This document shows, one piece after another, positions 8,414 through 17,636 of a stretch of 64,000 bases of DNA. Numbering within the stretch: position 1 is the first letter of the stretch; each line of letters begins with the position of its first letter. The position numbers and the translations under genes were made by a program. The stretch lies in NCBI RefSeq assembly GCF_018024475.1, contig NZ_CP054393.1:434001-498000 (forward strand). The letters run 5' to 3'. Source of the DNA: Candidatus Phytoplasma luffae (GTDB lineage Bacteria > Bacillota_I > Bacilli_A > Acholeplasmatales > Acholeplasmataceae). The notes below the pieces were generated by a model. It had not been told where the DNA came from, searched no databases, and saw nothing but the letters and a program-made list of their open reading frames with translations.

Positions 8414-8565
8414 AATTTACGAAAAATTTATTTTAACCAAAAAATGGAAAAATAAAGCGCGATTTTCTTTTTTTTAATTTTTTAAAAGTTGGAATTTGTA
8501 CCAAAAAAAATCAAATATTTTCATATTTTCCTAAAAAATGGGGTGAAAAAGTCCGTTAAAATATA
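8414..8565. other. Intergenic stretch upstream of the split sigma gene
   Basis: There is no gene in it. AACGGACTTTTTCACC-like sequence around 8545-8590 forms an inverted pair (GTCCGTTAAAAT at 8550-8561 and ATTTTAACGGAC at 8575-8586), a hairpin at the end of the 8566 fragment that could terminate minus-strand transcription. Confidence 0.5.
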
Positions 8566-9066
8566 TTAAATTTTTAATTTTAACGGACTTTTAATTTTTC
8601 TTATATCTACTTCTTTTTTAAAAAATACTTTTGTTGGATTTTTAAAACTTAAAAAAGATTTCAAAACTTTTTCTAAACTTTCAACAACGAACAAAATATT
8701 ATGCTTTTTTTGATAGAGCAAATTAGTAAAATATTTATTATCAACTGGAATTTTATCTTTAAATTGAACTTTCCAATTCGAAATTTTAGACAAAGGAATA
8801 GTTTTTAAATTTTCGCAAACTAATCGAACATCGGGATTGCGATAATTAACTTTTAAAATAGGCGGAATGATATTGTTGTTTTTTTTGTTTGTTAAATTAT
8901 TTTTTTCTATTTGTTTGTTAATAAGTTGAAAATGTTTATTTTGAATATTATTTTGAATAAAGTATTGATTTAAATGATAAAAAATAATATCAAAATTTTG
9001 TTGATTAATATATAAAATATTAGTTAAAATATCGTAATGATAATTTTTATGAGATTTAATTTTTAA
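8566..9066 (-). pseudogene. 5'-truncated hypothetical gene fragment
   Basis: The frame is open for 166 codons on the minus strand but contains no ATG or GTG; only an internal TTG (8793) would give a 75-residue product. The upstream 91 codons read like a normal phytoplasma protein (NQQNFDIIFYHLNQYFIQNN and so on), so this is probably the tail of a longer gene whose start has been lost by an internal stop at 9067 or by deletion. I recognise no family. It lies within a region full of decayed PMU genes. Confidence 0.45.
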
Positions 9067-9083
9067 TTATCTATAAAACGGTT

Positions 9084-9170
9084 TTAAGCCCATACTAAAA
9101 CAACTGCACCGACAATTAGCATAAACCATCTATAAATAAATGATTTTGTTTCACTTTTTGAATAAATCAT
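9084..9170 (-). CDS. Putative 28-residue membrane peptide
   Basis: ATG at 9168-9170 with AAAGGAA about 12 bases upstream opens a 28-codon frame: a short polar head (MIYSKSETKS), then one hydrophobic helix (FMLIVGAVVLVWA), then stop. It may be a real small membrane protein of the old PMU or just the start of a gene that was truncated; it lies directly upstream of the start-less fragment 8566-9066, in a different frame, so both could be halves of one broken gene. Confidence 0.35.
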   Translation of the reverse strand: MIYSKSETKSFIYRWFMLIVGAVVLVWA

Positions 9171-9299
9171 CTTCTTTAAATTCCTTTTCATTTTTTTATT
9201 TTTATTTTTGTTTTGCAAAAAAAAAAAAAAAATAAAATAAAAATTGAAAAATTACATACTAACGAATTGTTACGTACTTAATCAAGAGATTCTCTCTAA

Positions 9300-9537
9300 A
9301 AAAGTTTTTTAGTAAGTATGTCCCGAAAAGCCACACCCCGCGATAACGCTGTAATCGAAAACCTATTTGGGTAAATGAAAAGTATTTTATTTCGCCGTCA
9401 CCCTTTATTAATTTTTAAAACCAATTTTCCAAGTTAAAAAAATATTAAATTTGTTTTCTAAATTCTGGAATCAAAAATGGCCTTTATCTAAATTAAACAC
9501 TTTATCTCCAATTCAATATATCCAATCTCTTAATTAA
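9300..9537 (+). pseudogene. tra5 transposase remnant
   Basis: The C-terminal third of Tra5 is readable: SMSRKATPRDNAVIENLFG, then an in-frame TAA where the intact gene has Gln, then MKSIL.RRHP, a frameshift, and FWNQKWPLSKLNTLSPIQY to the end. It aligns with 5312-5551 of the intact copy. The N-terminal two thirds, with the first two catalytic aspartates, are gone, so it cannot be active. It is more diverged than the two intact copies are from each other, so it comes from an older insertion. Confidence 0.9.
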
Positions 9538-9571
9538 AAATTCTTATTTCTAAAACAAAATAAAATAATCC

Positions 9572-9606
9572 AAAAAAAAGACTAACTAACAATTGGTCTT
9601 TTTTTT
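9572..9606. terminator. Terminator after the tra5 remnant
   Basis: AAAAAAAAGAC and GTCTTTTTTT form a stem around TAACTAACAATTG; T-runs occur on both strands. Confidence 0.65.
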
Positions 9607-9657
9607 ACCTAAACTTCTAACTATTTTTTAGATTAATTTTTTTAACAAAAAAAAATA

Positions 9658-10055
9658 GACTTTCATGGTTTTTTTGCCTTAATAATAAGTAGAGGGAAAT
9701 TAATCAAAAACCAAAAACCTCTTAAAGTAATTAAATTCGAAAAAAAATGAATTTTGATGTGACTTTCGCGATTTTTTTGCCTTAATAATATATAGAGGGG
9801 TAAAAAACCAAAAAACTCTTAAAACTAGTAAATTCGAAAAAAAATGAAAAAATATTAATTTTGATGCGAGATTTCAACTTTTTTTCCTTTAATAATAGAT
9901 AGAGAGAAATTAATCAAAAATCAAATATCTTTTGAAAATAGCGAATTATAAAAAAACAAACAATTATAAATTTTAGTAAATATTTTGTTATTTTGAAAAG
10001 ATATGAAATTTACTTTTGATTTTAATTTTTGAATAAAAATAATTTTAAAAAATGT
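9658..10055 (+). repeat. Three tandem degenerate copies of PMU-end sequence
   Basis: Units start at 9658, 9761 and 9870 (about 103, 109 and 90 or more bases). Each has a CTTTC- or TTTC-like start, TTTTTTGCCTTAATAATA, ATAGAG, CAAAAA(C/T)CAAA and AAATTCGAAAAAAAATG. The third unit continues into GAAAAGATATGAAA (9995-10008) and ATGTCCAAAAAAA, which are end sequences of the intact PMU copies (5700-5885). This looks like ends left over from repeated insertion or excision. Confidence 0.75.
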
Positions 10056-10244
10056 CCAAAAAAACAAAACACCCCAAAGATTTATATATAAATAAAGACT
10101 ATATTTATGGAATTGGCGCAAGGTTAAAAAAGTTTTTATTATATTTTTTTTATATAGTTATAATAATTTGACATAATAAAAAGAAATTACTATTTTTTCG
10201 AAAGGTCTTTTTAATTCCGTACTTTTTAATTTGAAACCGTTAGA

Positions 10245-10610
10245 TTATTTGGTTCGATTATATAATTTTGGTTCGTATTTTCCAACTAAAATTAAAATTC
10301 CTGCAACGCAACCACAATAAAGTATTCCGACAACCATTTTTGTATTTGGAGATGCTTTTCCTTGAAAAATTCTAAGAAACAAAATTAAAAAAAGAATTGA
10401 TAAAAAAATTAATATTACTAAAAACGTCACAAATATTATCAATATTATCTTTGATATATAATCATTATTAAAAAAATTAAAAAACAAGAAATAAAATATC
10501 ATCGAAATTCCCAAAATTATACCTAATACAGAAAAAACTATACCGAATGCACAACCAGTTTTTACGACAGTATCTACTTCATATTCATTTTTTTGTGATT
10601 TATTATACAT
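10245..10610 (-). CDS. Small multi-spanning membrane protein
   Basis: A 121-residue protein of unknown function. Three or four hydrophobic helices are visible: VVKTGCAFGIVFSVLGIILG and ISMIFYFLFFNFF, then IILIIFVTFLVILIFLSIL, then VVGILYCGCVAGILILVG. The N-terminus is polar and the C-terminus basic. There is no clear Shine-Dalgarno site, only AAAGAAAG. It stands alone, between PMU debris and the ychF operon on the other strand, so it could belong to either. The frame is intact and the hydrophobic pattern regular, so I take it as a real gene. Confidence 0.65.
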   Translation of the reverse strand: MYNKSQKNEYEVDTVVKTGCAFGIVFSVLGIILGISMIFYFLFFNFFNNDYISKIILIIFVTFLVILIFLSILFLILFLRIFQGKASPNTKMVVGILYCGCVAGILILVGKYEPKLYNRTK

Positions 10611-11137
10611 ATTATAATTTTCTTTCTTTTATAATTTTTAAAACTTATTTTAATTTTAATAAAAAAAACAAAAAAAGCAAATAATATATTCTTATATTGT
10701 TTTTTTATAAAAATTTATATCTTTAAAAAAAGAAAATTAGATGATTAAATATAATTTTGTAATAGATTGAATTTAGTTAAAAAAATTTTAATATAACAAT
10801 TATATTTAACTAATAATGAAGTAAACAAATAATTATATTTACTAATAAATAATTTTATTTCGTTCCATCTTTAAATACTCTTAAAACTTAAAATAAATAC
10901 TTTTAAACAGTTATATAAATTTAAATTAAAATAATTATAAAAAATAAATATCATTATACAAAAATTCAAAATACACTAATTTATCAATATTTATTTTATT
11001 TACAAAAAAATATATTATTTTAAGTTAAAATATATATTATAGTATTTAATTAAAAATAATATTATATTGATTCAAAAAATAATATATAAAATTCAAAATA
11101 TAAAAAAATATATTTAAAATTAAAAAAGGTTAAAATT
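10611..11137. other. AT-rich divergent intergenic region upstream of ychF
   Basis: No gene is visible in these 527 bases. The sequence is nearly all A and T and should contain the promoters of the membrane protein (minus) and of ychF (plus), but the composition makes -10 matches meaningless. Confidence 0.5.
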
Positions 11138-12256
11138 ATGAAATTAGGAATTATAGGATTACCTAATGTAGGCAAATCAACTTTATTCAACACTATAACT
11201 AATATGAATGTTTTAGAAGCGAATTACCCTTTCGCAACTATCCAACCCAATGTTGGAATAGTATCTGTTACAGACGACCGTCTAAATTTTTTAGCTCATT
11301 CATTTAAATCTCAAAAAGTTATACAAACTCAAATACAATTCGTGGATATTGCTGGTCTAGTAAAAAACGCTTCTAAAGGTGAGGGATTAGGTAATAAATT
11401 TTTAGGTCATATTAAAGATGTGGATGCCGTTTGTCATGTTGTTAAATGTTTTGAAGATCCAAATATCATTCATGTATACGACAAAATAGATCCAGTTGAA
11501 GAAAGTAATATAATCGAAATAGAATTAATTCTTTCTGATTTAGAACAAATAGAAAAACGTTTATTAAAGTTAAATAAAACAAAAAAAACAAAAGAAGAAT
11601 GTTATTTAGATGAAATTAAATTATTAAACAAATTAAAAAATCATTTAGAAAAAGAAATGATGAATATTTCTGAAATAGATTTGAATGAAAAAGAATTAAA
11701 AATAATCAAAAGCTTAAATTTATTATCCTTAAAACCAATGATTTATATTGGTAATTTTAAAGAAAACGATCTAAATGATTTACAAAATAATTTATTTTTT
11801 AAAAAAATGTCCAAATATAGCGAAGAAAAAAAAAGAAAATTCATACCTGTTTGTGTTTTATTAGAAAAAGAAATTTCTACTTTAGATATCGAAGAACAAA
11901 AAAGTTTTTTACAAAATTTAAATTTAAAAAAAAGTGCTTTGGAAGAAATTATCCAAAACAGTTATAAACTCTTAGGGTTGCAAACTTATTTCACTTCGGG
12001 TCCAACAGAAACAAGAGCTTGGTCTTTTATTAAAGGTATGACTGCATCTGAATGCGCTGGATTAATTCATAGTGATTTTCAAAAAGGATTTATAAAAGCG
12101 GAAATTTATAATTATGAAGATTTGAAAAATTTTCCGAATTTTTCTAAAATAAAAGAAAATGGAAAATTAAGATTAGAAGGCAGAAACTATTTAGTTCAAG
12201 ATGGAGATATAATTCATTTTTATTTTAATGTATCGAAACAACAAAATAAAAATTAA
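11138..12256 (+). CDS. ychF: Redox-regulated ATPase YchF (Obg family)
   Basis: Universally conserved P-loop NTPase of the TRAFAC class that binds ribosomes and prefers ATP over GTP. The G1 loop GLPNVGKST is at residues 6-14, the switch region has NYPFATIQPN, G3 is DIAGL, and the C-terminal TGS domain ends with VQDGDIIHF. At 372 residues it has the usual length. A moderate AAAGG precedes the ATG. It is the first gene of a + strand run continuing with ileS, xer and holA; 75 bases separate it from ileS. Confidence 0.95.
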   Translation: MKLGIIGLPNVGKSTLFNTITNMNVLEANYPFATIQPNVGIVSVTDDRLNFLAHSFKSQKVIQTQIQFVDIAGLVKNASKGEGLGNKFLGHIKDVDAVCHVVKCFEDPNIIHVYDKIDPVEESNIIEIELILSDLEQIEKRLLKLNKTKKTKEECYLDEIKLLNKLKNHLEKEMMNISEIDLNEKELKIIKSLNLLSLKPMIYIGNFKENDLNDLQNNLFFKKMSKYSEEKKRKFIPVCVLLEKEISTLDIEEQKSFLQNLNLKKSALEEIIQNSYKLLGLQTYFTSGPTETRAWSFIKGMTASECAGLIHSDFQKGFIKAEIYNYEDLKNFPNFSKIKENGKLRLEGRNYLVQDGDIIHFYFNVSKQQNKN

Positions 12257-12331
12257 TTTTTATTATTTTTTTTAAAAAAATCAATAAATTTAAAACACAA
12301 ATTGATTTATTTATATTAAAGGAGTTTTTTT

Positions 12332-15082
12332 ATGATAAAGAAAAATTACAAAGATACTTTATCAATGCCTTTGACTGATTTTCCTATGAAAGGGAATTTA
12401 AGTCAAAAAGAAACTGAAATAGAAGATTATTGGAAAAAAATTGATTTATATTCTAAAGTTTTAAACAAAAACCAAAATAATAATAATTTCTGTCTTCATG
12501 ATGGGCCGCCTTATGCTAATGGAAATATCCATATTGGGCACGCTTTAAATAAAATTTTAAAAGATTTTATTATCCGTTTTAAAACAATGCAAGGCTTTTA
12601 TGCCCCTTATATCCCTGGTTGGGATTGCCACGGGTTACCAATAGAAACAACTGTTTTAAAAAAAAATTCTAAAAATAAATTAACATCTAAAAAAATATTT
12701 CTAGAAAAATGCGCAGAAACAGCTTTAAATTATGTAAAAAAACAAAAAGAAATGTTTCAAAGATTAGGAATCTTAGGTCAATGGGAAAAACCTTATTTAA
12801 CTTTGGATAATTCTTTTATAGCTGAAGAAATAAAAATATTCAGCAAAATGATTGAACAAAAATTAATTTTTAAAAAATTAAAACCTGTTTATTGGTCTCC
12901 TTTTTTACAATCTGTTTTAGCCGAATCCGAAATAGAATATAAAAATAAACAATCTTTATCCATTTATATTCTTTTTCCGATATTAAGAAAAGATATCTTT
13001 AAAGATGCGTATTTTTTAGTTTGGACCACTACTCCTTGGACTTTGCCAGCTAATGTGGCTATTTGTGTTCATCCAGAAAAAGATTATCATATTATAAAAA
13101 TACAAAACAAAAAATATGTTTTAGGCGTTTCTGTTTTAGAAAAATTAAAAGATAAATTTAATTGGAACGAAGTAGAAATTATCAAAACTTTCAAAGGAGC
13201 GTTTCTAAAAGATTTTATTTACGAAAATAAAATATTTAATAACAAAGGAAAAGTTGTCTTAGATACTTTTGTTTCAGATACAGAAGGAACAGGATTAGTT
13301 CATATAGCGCCAGGTCACGGATTAGATGATTTTTTATTAAGCGAAAAATATAATTTAAATATTCTTTTATCTATTAATAAAAAAGGGTTAATGAGCGAAA
13401 ACACTAAACAATACAAAGATCTATTTTATGATGAATTTAATTATCAAATTGTTGAAGATTTAAAAGAAAAGAAATTAATTATTCTTTCAGAGACAATAAC
13501 CCACTCTTATCCTCATGACGAAAGATTAAAAAAACCAGTTGTTTTTTTAGCTATCCCACAATGGTTTTTAAACATTGAAAAAATAAAACCAAAATTATTA
13601 TCAGAAATAAAAAAAGTTGAATGGTTTCCTTCATGGGGTGAAATTAAAATGTTCAACATGATTAAAGATCGAAAAGATTGGGTTATTAGTAGACAAAGAA
13701 ATTGGGGTACACCAATTCCTATTTTTTACACAGAAAACAATGAACCTATTTTAGACACAAAAGTTATCGAACATGTTGCTGATTTATTTGAAAAACATGG
13801 TAAAAGTATTTGGTTAGAATGGCAACCTGCACAATTATTACCTCCTAATTATAAAAACGAAAAAAGTCCAAATAATATCTTTTATAAAGAAACAGATATT
13901 ATAGATGTATGGTTTGATTCAGGAACAACTTATAGTGTATATAAAAAATTATTTAATAATTCTTTTACAGCTGATGTCTATTTAGAAGGCGCAGATCAAT
14001 ATAGAGGTTGGTTTAATTCCTCTTTAATTACTTCTGTAGCCGCTTCAAATAAAACCCCTTATAAAAAAATAATCACCCATGGATTTGTTTTAGATGGTTC
14101 GGGGCAAAAAATGAGTAAATCTCTTAATAACGTCATAGATCCTTTAAAAATTATTCAACAAAAAGGCGCTGATATTCTAAGATTATGGGTAGCTCATATT
14201 AACTATAATATAGACGTAAGATTAGATAAAAATATTTTACAACAAATAGAAGAAAAATATAAAAAAATAAGAAATACCTTCCGTTTTATGTTAGGAAATT
14301 TAAATAATTTTCATCCTTCTAGTCAAAATTATATCCCTTTCGATGAAAGAAATTTATTTGATCAATTATTCCTTCTAGAATTTAATAATATTTTATTACA
14401 AATAATTCAATCTTATGAAAATTATAATTTGGAAAAAATCATGAGTTTATTGTATCCTTTTATAGTGAATAAAATGAGTGCTTTTTATTTAGATTTTAGC
14501 AAAGATATTTTATATATTGAAAAAGAAGATAATAAAGAAAAAAATATTATCAAATCAAATATTTATGATATTTTAATATTATGTTTAAAAATTTTAACTC
14601 CTATAATCCCTCATACAACTTCTGAAATATATCAATATTTATCTGGAGAAAAAAAAGAAGATATTTACTTAGAATCTTTGCCTACTCAAAAAGAAATTCA
14701 AAATTGGATAGTTGATTTCAATCAAAAACAAAAAGATTTAGTTCAATTAAAAGAAGATTATAACTTATTTTTTATTTTAAGAGAAAAAATATTAAAAAAA
14801 TTAGAAGATAACAGGCAAAATAAAATTATAAATAAATCTTTACAAGCTAAATTAATTTTAAAATTACCTTATAAATATTTACAAATGTTAAATTCTTTAA
14901 AAATTAAAGAAAAATTTCACCAATTATTAATGGTTTCACAATTAGAAATAATAAATTCAGAAGATTTAAATATTGAAATTATCAAAATGCCAGGCAATCC
15001 TTGCCCTCGATGTTGGAACGTTATAGAAAATAAAAATTTAGATGATTTATGCAAACGTTGTTTAAATTTTTTTAAAAAATAA
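12332..15082 (+). CDS. ileS: Isoleucyl-tRNA synthetase
   Basis: Class I aminoacyl-tRNA synthetase that charges tRNA-Ile. HIGH is at residues 67-70 (NIHIGHALN) and KMSKS at about 593-597; the editing domain has the WTTTPWTLPAN signature. The C-terminus carries the zinc site CPRCW...CKRC typical of the bacterial type. Its 916 residues match the usual length. AAAGGAG stands before the ATG. Essential gene. Confidence 0.98.
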   Translation: MIKKNYKDTLSMPLTDFPMKGNLSQKETEIEDYWKKIDLYSKVLNKNQNNNNFCLHDGPPYANGNIHIGHALNKILKDFIIRFKTMQGFYAPYIPGWDCHGLPIETTVLKKNSKNKLTSKKIFLEKCAETALNYVKKQKEMFQRLGILGQWEKPYLTLDNSFIAEEIKIFSKMIEQKLIFKKLKPVYWSPFLQSVLAESEIEYKNKQSLSIYILFPILRKDIFKDAYFLVWTTTPWTLPANVAICVHPEKDYHIIKIQNKKYVLGVSVLEKLKDKFNWNEVEIIKTFKGAFLKDFIYENKIFNNKGKVVLDTFVSDTEGTGLVHIAPGHGLDDFLLSEKYNLNILLSINKKGLMSENTKQYKDLFYDEFNYQIVEDLKEKKLIILSETITHSYPHDERLKKPVVFLAIPQWFLNIEKIKPKLLSEIKKVEWFPSWGEIKMFNMIKDRKDWVISRQRNWGTPIPIFYTENNEPILDTKVIEHVADLFEKHGKSIWLEWQPAQLLPPNYKNEKSPNNIFYKETDIIDVWFDSGTTYSVYKKLFNNSFTADVYLEGADQYRGWFNSSLITSVAASNKTPYKKIITHGFVLDGSGQKMSKSLNNVIDPLKIIQQKGADILRLWVAHINYNIDVRLDKNILQQIEEKYKKIRNTFRFMLGNLNNFHPSSQNYIPFDERNLFDQLFLLEFNNILLQIIQSYENYNLEKIMSLLYPFIVNKMSAFYLDFSKDILYIEKEDNKEKNIIKSNIYDILILCLKILTPIIPHTTSEIYQYLSGEKKEDIYLESLPTQKEIQNWIVDFNQKQKDLVQLKEDYNLFFILREKILKKLEDNRQNKIINKSLQAKLILKLPYKYLQMLNSLKIKEKFHQLLMVSQLEIINSEDLNIEIIKMPGNPCPRCWNVIENKNLDDLCKRCLNFFKK

Positions 15083-15173
15083 AACATTCTATTAAATTTA
15101 AATCTCGCCATTTATCAAAATATTTAAAAAACAAAAAGTAGTTTTTTAAATTTAAGAAAGTTTGAATTAAAAA

Positions 15174-16079
15174 ATGAAAAATTTTTTATCAAATTTTAAA
15201 ACATATCTTCAACATGAATTATTATTATCTCCTAATACTGTTTCGGCTTATTTAAGTGATATCAACCAATATTTAAATTTTATCAAAATTAATTTAAAAT
15301 TAAAAAATATAAAACAAATAACTCAAAAAGATATTTCTTTATTTTTAGAAAATATGAATGATTTTTTTAATATAGGTAGTAAAAGTTTAGCTCGCAAAAT
15401 TATCGTTATTAAAAAATTTCATTCTTTTTTAATTTTAGAAAAAGAAACAGATCATAACCCTACTTTAGTTTTAAAAATTCCTAAAATAGATAAAAAATTA
15501 CCTTCTATATTATCATTAAAAGAAGTTTTTCGTTTTTTAGAATGCACCAATCATGAAAAAAATAATTTTATCTCTTTGAGAAATAAAGCTTTATTCGAGT
15601 TAATGTATGATTCAGGTTTAAGAATATCTGAAATTTTAAATTTAACTTTGTCTAATGTAAAAGAAAAACGATTTTATCTTATTATACAAGGTAAAGGTTC
15701 TAAAGAAAGAATAGTGCCAATCACAAAACATTCTTTTAAAATATTAAATCAATATTTAAAAAAAGGACGTTGCGGATTGATAAAAAATAAAAAAAATTTT
15801 TTTGTTTTTTTAAATAAAAAAGGAGAAAAATTATCACGTCAAGGTTGTTATAAAATTTTCAAAAAAATAGCTAAAAAAGCTGATTTAGATATTCGTTGTT
15901 CTCCTCATACATTAAGACATTCTTTCGCGACTCATTTATTAGAAAACGGAATAGATTTGAGAACTTTACAAAATATTCTAGGACACGAAGATATTTCGAC
16001 TACCCAAATTTACACTCATATCAGTCAAAAATATTTGAAAAAAATTTATTTTAAATATCACCCACGTGTAATAAAATAA
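15174..16079 (+). CDS. Tyrosine recombinase, XerC/XerD type
   Basis: Site-specific recombinase. A SAM-like N-terminal domain (LSPNTVSAYLSDINQYL) is followed by the catalytic domain with R in SGLRISEIL, K in GKGSKERIVPI, HTLRHSFATHL, and LGHEDISTTQIYTH with the nucleophilic tyrosine. All catalytic residues are present and the length (301) is that of XerC/XerD. It may resolve chromosome dimers, although phytoplasmas are poor in such genes; equally it could act on PMU circles. Whether it is XerC or XerD cannot be told from the sequence alone. It lies between ileS and holA, in the core region. Confidence 0.93.
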   Translation: MKNFLSNFKTYLQHELLLSPNTVSAYLSDINQYLNFIKINLKLKNIKQITQKDISLFLENMNDFFNIGSKSLARKIIVIKKFHSFLILEKETDHNPTLVLKIPKIDKKLPSILSLKEVFRFLECTNHEKNNFISLRNKALFELMYDSGLRISEILNLTLSNVKEKRFYLIIQGKGSKERIVPITKHSFKILNQYLKKGRCGLIKNKKNFFVFLNKKGEKLSRQGCYKIFKKIAKKADLDIRCSPHTLRHSFATHLLENGIDLRTLQNILGHEDISTTQIYTHISQKYLKKIYFKYHPRVIK

Positions 16080-16111
16080 TTTTTTTATATTTTATAAAAG
16101 AGAAATTTAAC

Positions 16112-17089
16112 ATGGAAATTAAAAATCTAAACTTATTAATAAATTATCAAGAATTTTTTCTAAAAGAAACTAAAGACAAAATAAAACAAATTTGTAAAGA
16201 AAAAAATTATCATTTTTTGTTTTATTCTATTGATAATAATAATTATTTCCAAATGATAAGAAAAATTTCCGGAGAATTATATACTAGTTCTTTTTTTTAT
16301 GATAAAAAAGTTCTTTTTATAGAAAACCTTTCTATAATCTTTTGGAAAAAAAAAATAAATATTGATTTTTTATTAGATTTTTTTAAAAATCCTCAAAAAA
16401 ACATTATCATTTATATTCATGAAGAAAAAAATAATTTCCCGACTGAATTAAGAAAAAAAATATATCCTTTTTTTGATATCACCAAACAAAATAAATTTTC
16501 TTTCAAACATTTATTTGATTATACTAAGGACTCATTTGAAAAAGATGGTTTTAAAATAAAAAACTCAATTATCACTTTTTTAATTAAAAAAACAAATAAT
16601 GATTTATTTTTATTAAAAGAAGAAATTCAAAAAAATAAAATATATAACTACGAAAGCAAAAATATCCAAGATATTTCGATTACAGAAAAACTTTTTGCAT
16701 CATCGCAAGAACAAAATATTTTTTTATTAATTAATGCGATTATAAATAATAATAAAGAAACAAACAATTTAGAATTATTCGAAAAATTAATAAATAAAAA
16801 AGAAAGCCCTTTTTTTATTATTTATCAAATACTAAATAAACTAGAACAAATTATAAATATTAAATATTTGATAAACAAAAAAAAAACAAACAATCAAATA
16901 TCCGAGATTTTAAAATATTCCCCTCAAAAAACTTTTTATTTAATTAACGAAGCTAAATTAGCATCAACAGAAAAAATACAAAATTTATTTTTAATTTTAT
17001 TTGATTTATATCACCAAATGAAAAAAGGGACTATAAATCCCATTGATGGTTTTAAAAATTTTTTAATAAAACAAATTATTAATATATGA
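16112..17089 (+). CDS. holA: DNA polymerase III delta subunit
   Basis: Clamp-loader subunit that opens the beta clamp. The protein is very diverged but has the family layout: a degenerate N-terminal AAA+ domain with LFIENLSIIF, a middle domain (FEKDGFKIKNSIITFLIKKT) and the C-terminal collar with YQILNKLEQII and the closing MKKGTINPIDGFKNFLIK. The length (325) is normal. AAAAGAGAA is the presumed ribosome site. The gene ends in TGA and overlaps the convergent tsaC by 11 bases. Confidence 0.8.
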   Translation: MEIKNLNLLINYQEFFLKETKDKIKQICKEKNYHFLFYSIDNNNYFQMIRKISGELYTSSFFYDKKVLFIENLSIIFWKKKINIDFLLDFFKNPQKNIIIYIHEEKNNFPTELRKKIYPFFDITKQNKFSFKHLFDYTKDSFEKDGFKIKNSIITFLIKKTNNDLFLLKEEIQKNKIYNYESKNIQDISITEKLFASSQEQNIFLLINAIINNNKETNNLELFEKLINKKESPFFIIYQILNKLEQIINIKYLINKKKTNNQISEILKYSPQKTFYLINEAKLASTEKIQNLFLILFDLYHQMKKGTINPIDGFKNFLIKQIINI

Positions 17090-17633
17090 TTTTTTTAATG
17101 GATTCTAAAGTAATCTCGCCTTTCCTTATATATTTCCATTCTCCACATGTAGTATCGATAATTGTAGAACTTATACAAGATAAATTTTGTTCATTAGGGT
17201 AAATCAAATCTACTTTATTAAAAAATTCCTTTTTGATTTGTTTATAATCATTTAAAGGTTTTTCGCCACTAATATTAAGCGAAGTAACTCTTAAAGGACC
17301 GTTTTGTTCTAAAATTTTTAAAGCCAATGGATGATTAGGTATTCTGATACCTATTTTTTTTTCCTGTTCATAATTAAAATAATTTTGCTGAGTGTTCACA
17401 ATCAAAGTTAAAGGGCCGGGCCAAAAAAAATCATTTATTTTTTGAATTTTATCGTCTAAAACTATTATATTTTTTAATTGTTTTAAAGAAGAACATAAGA
17501 CAATTATTGGTTTATGAGAAGGTCTTTTTTTGATATTATAAATTTTTTGTAAACTTTTATAATCGTAAATAGAACAGCCGATGCCATAAACTGTATCAGT
17601 AGGGAAAATAATAATTTTATCTTTTAAAATCAT
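17079..17633 (-). CDS. tsaC: Threonylcarbamoyl-AMP synthase (Sua5/YwlC/TsaC)
   Basis: Makes threonylcarbamoyl-AMP from threonine, bicarbonate and ATP, the first step of the universal t6A modification of ANN-decoding tRNAs. Family motifs: FPTDTVYGIGC near the N-terminus, KKRPSHKPIIVL, FFWPGPLTL, GIRIPNHP and VTSLNISGE. At 184 residues it is the short TsaC form without the Sua5 C-terminal domain. It starts three bases after the prfA stop, so it is translated in the same operon. The 3' end overlaps holA on the other strand by 11 bases. Confidence 0.93.
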   Translation of the reverse strand: MILKDKIIIFPTDTVYGIGCSIYDYKSLQKIYNIKKRPSHKPIIVLCSSLKQLKNIIVLDDKIQKINDFFWPGPLTLIVNTQQNYFNYEQEKKIGIRIPNHPLALKILEQNGPLRVTSLNISGEKPLNDYKQIKKEFFNKVDLIYPNEQNLSCISSTIIDTTCGEWKYIRKGEITLESIKKIIY

Positions 17634-17636
17634 TCA

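Noticed and set aside
8196-8477. 93-codon + strand hydrophobic frame
   Set aside because: Antisense of the sigma-like gene; Lys-rich coding read backwards gives Phe/Leu-rich frames.
9921-10121. 66-codon minus-strand frame
   Set aside because: It lies entirely over degenerate PMU-end repeat sequence and has no ribosome site.
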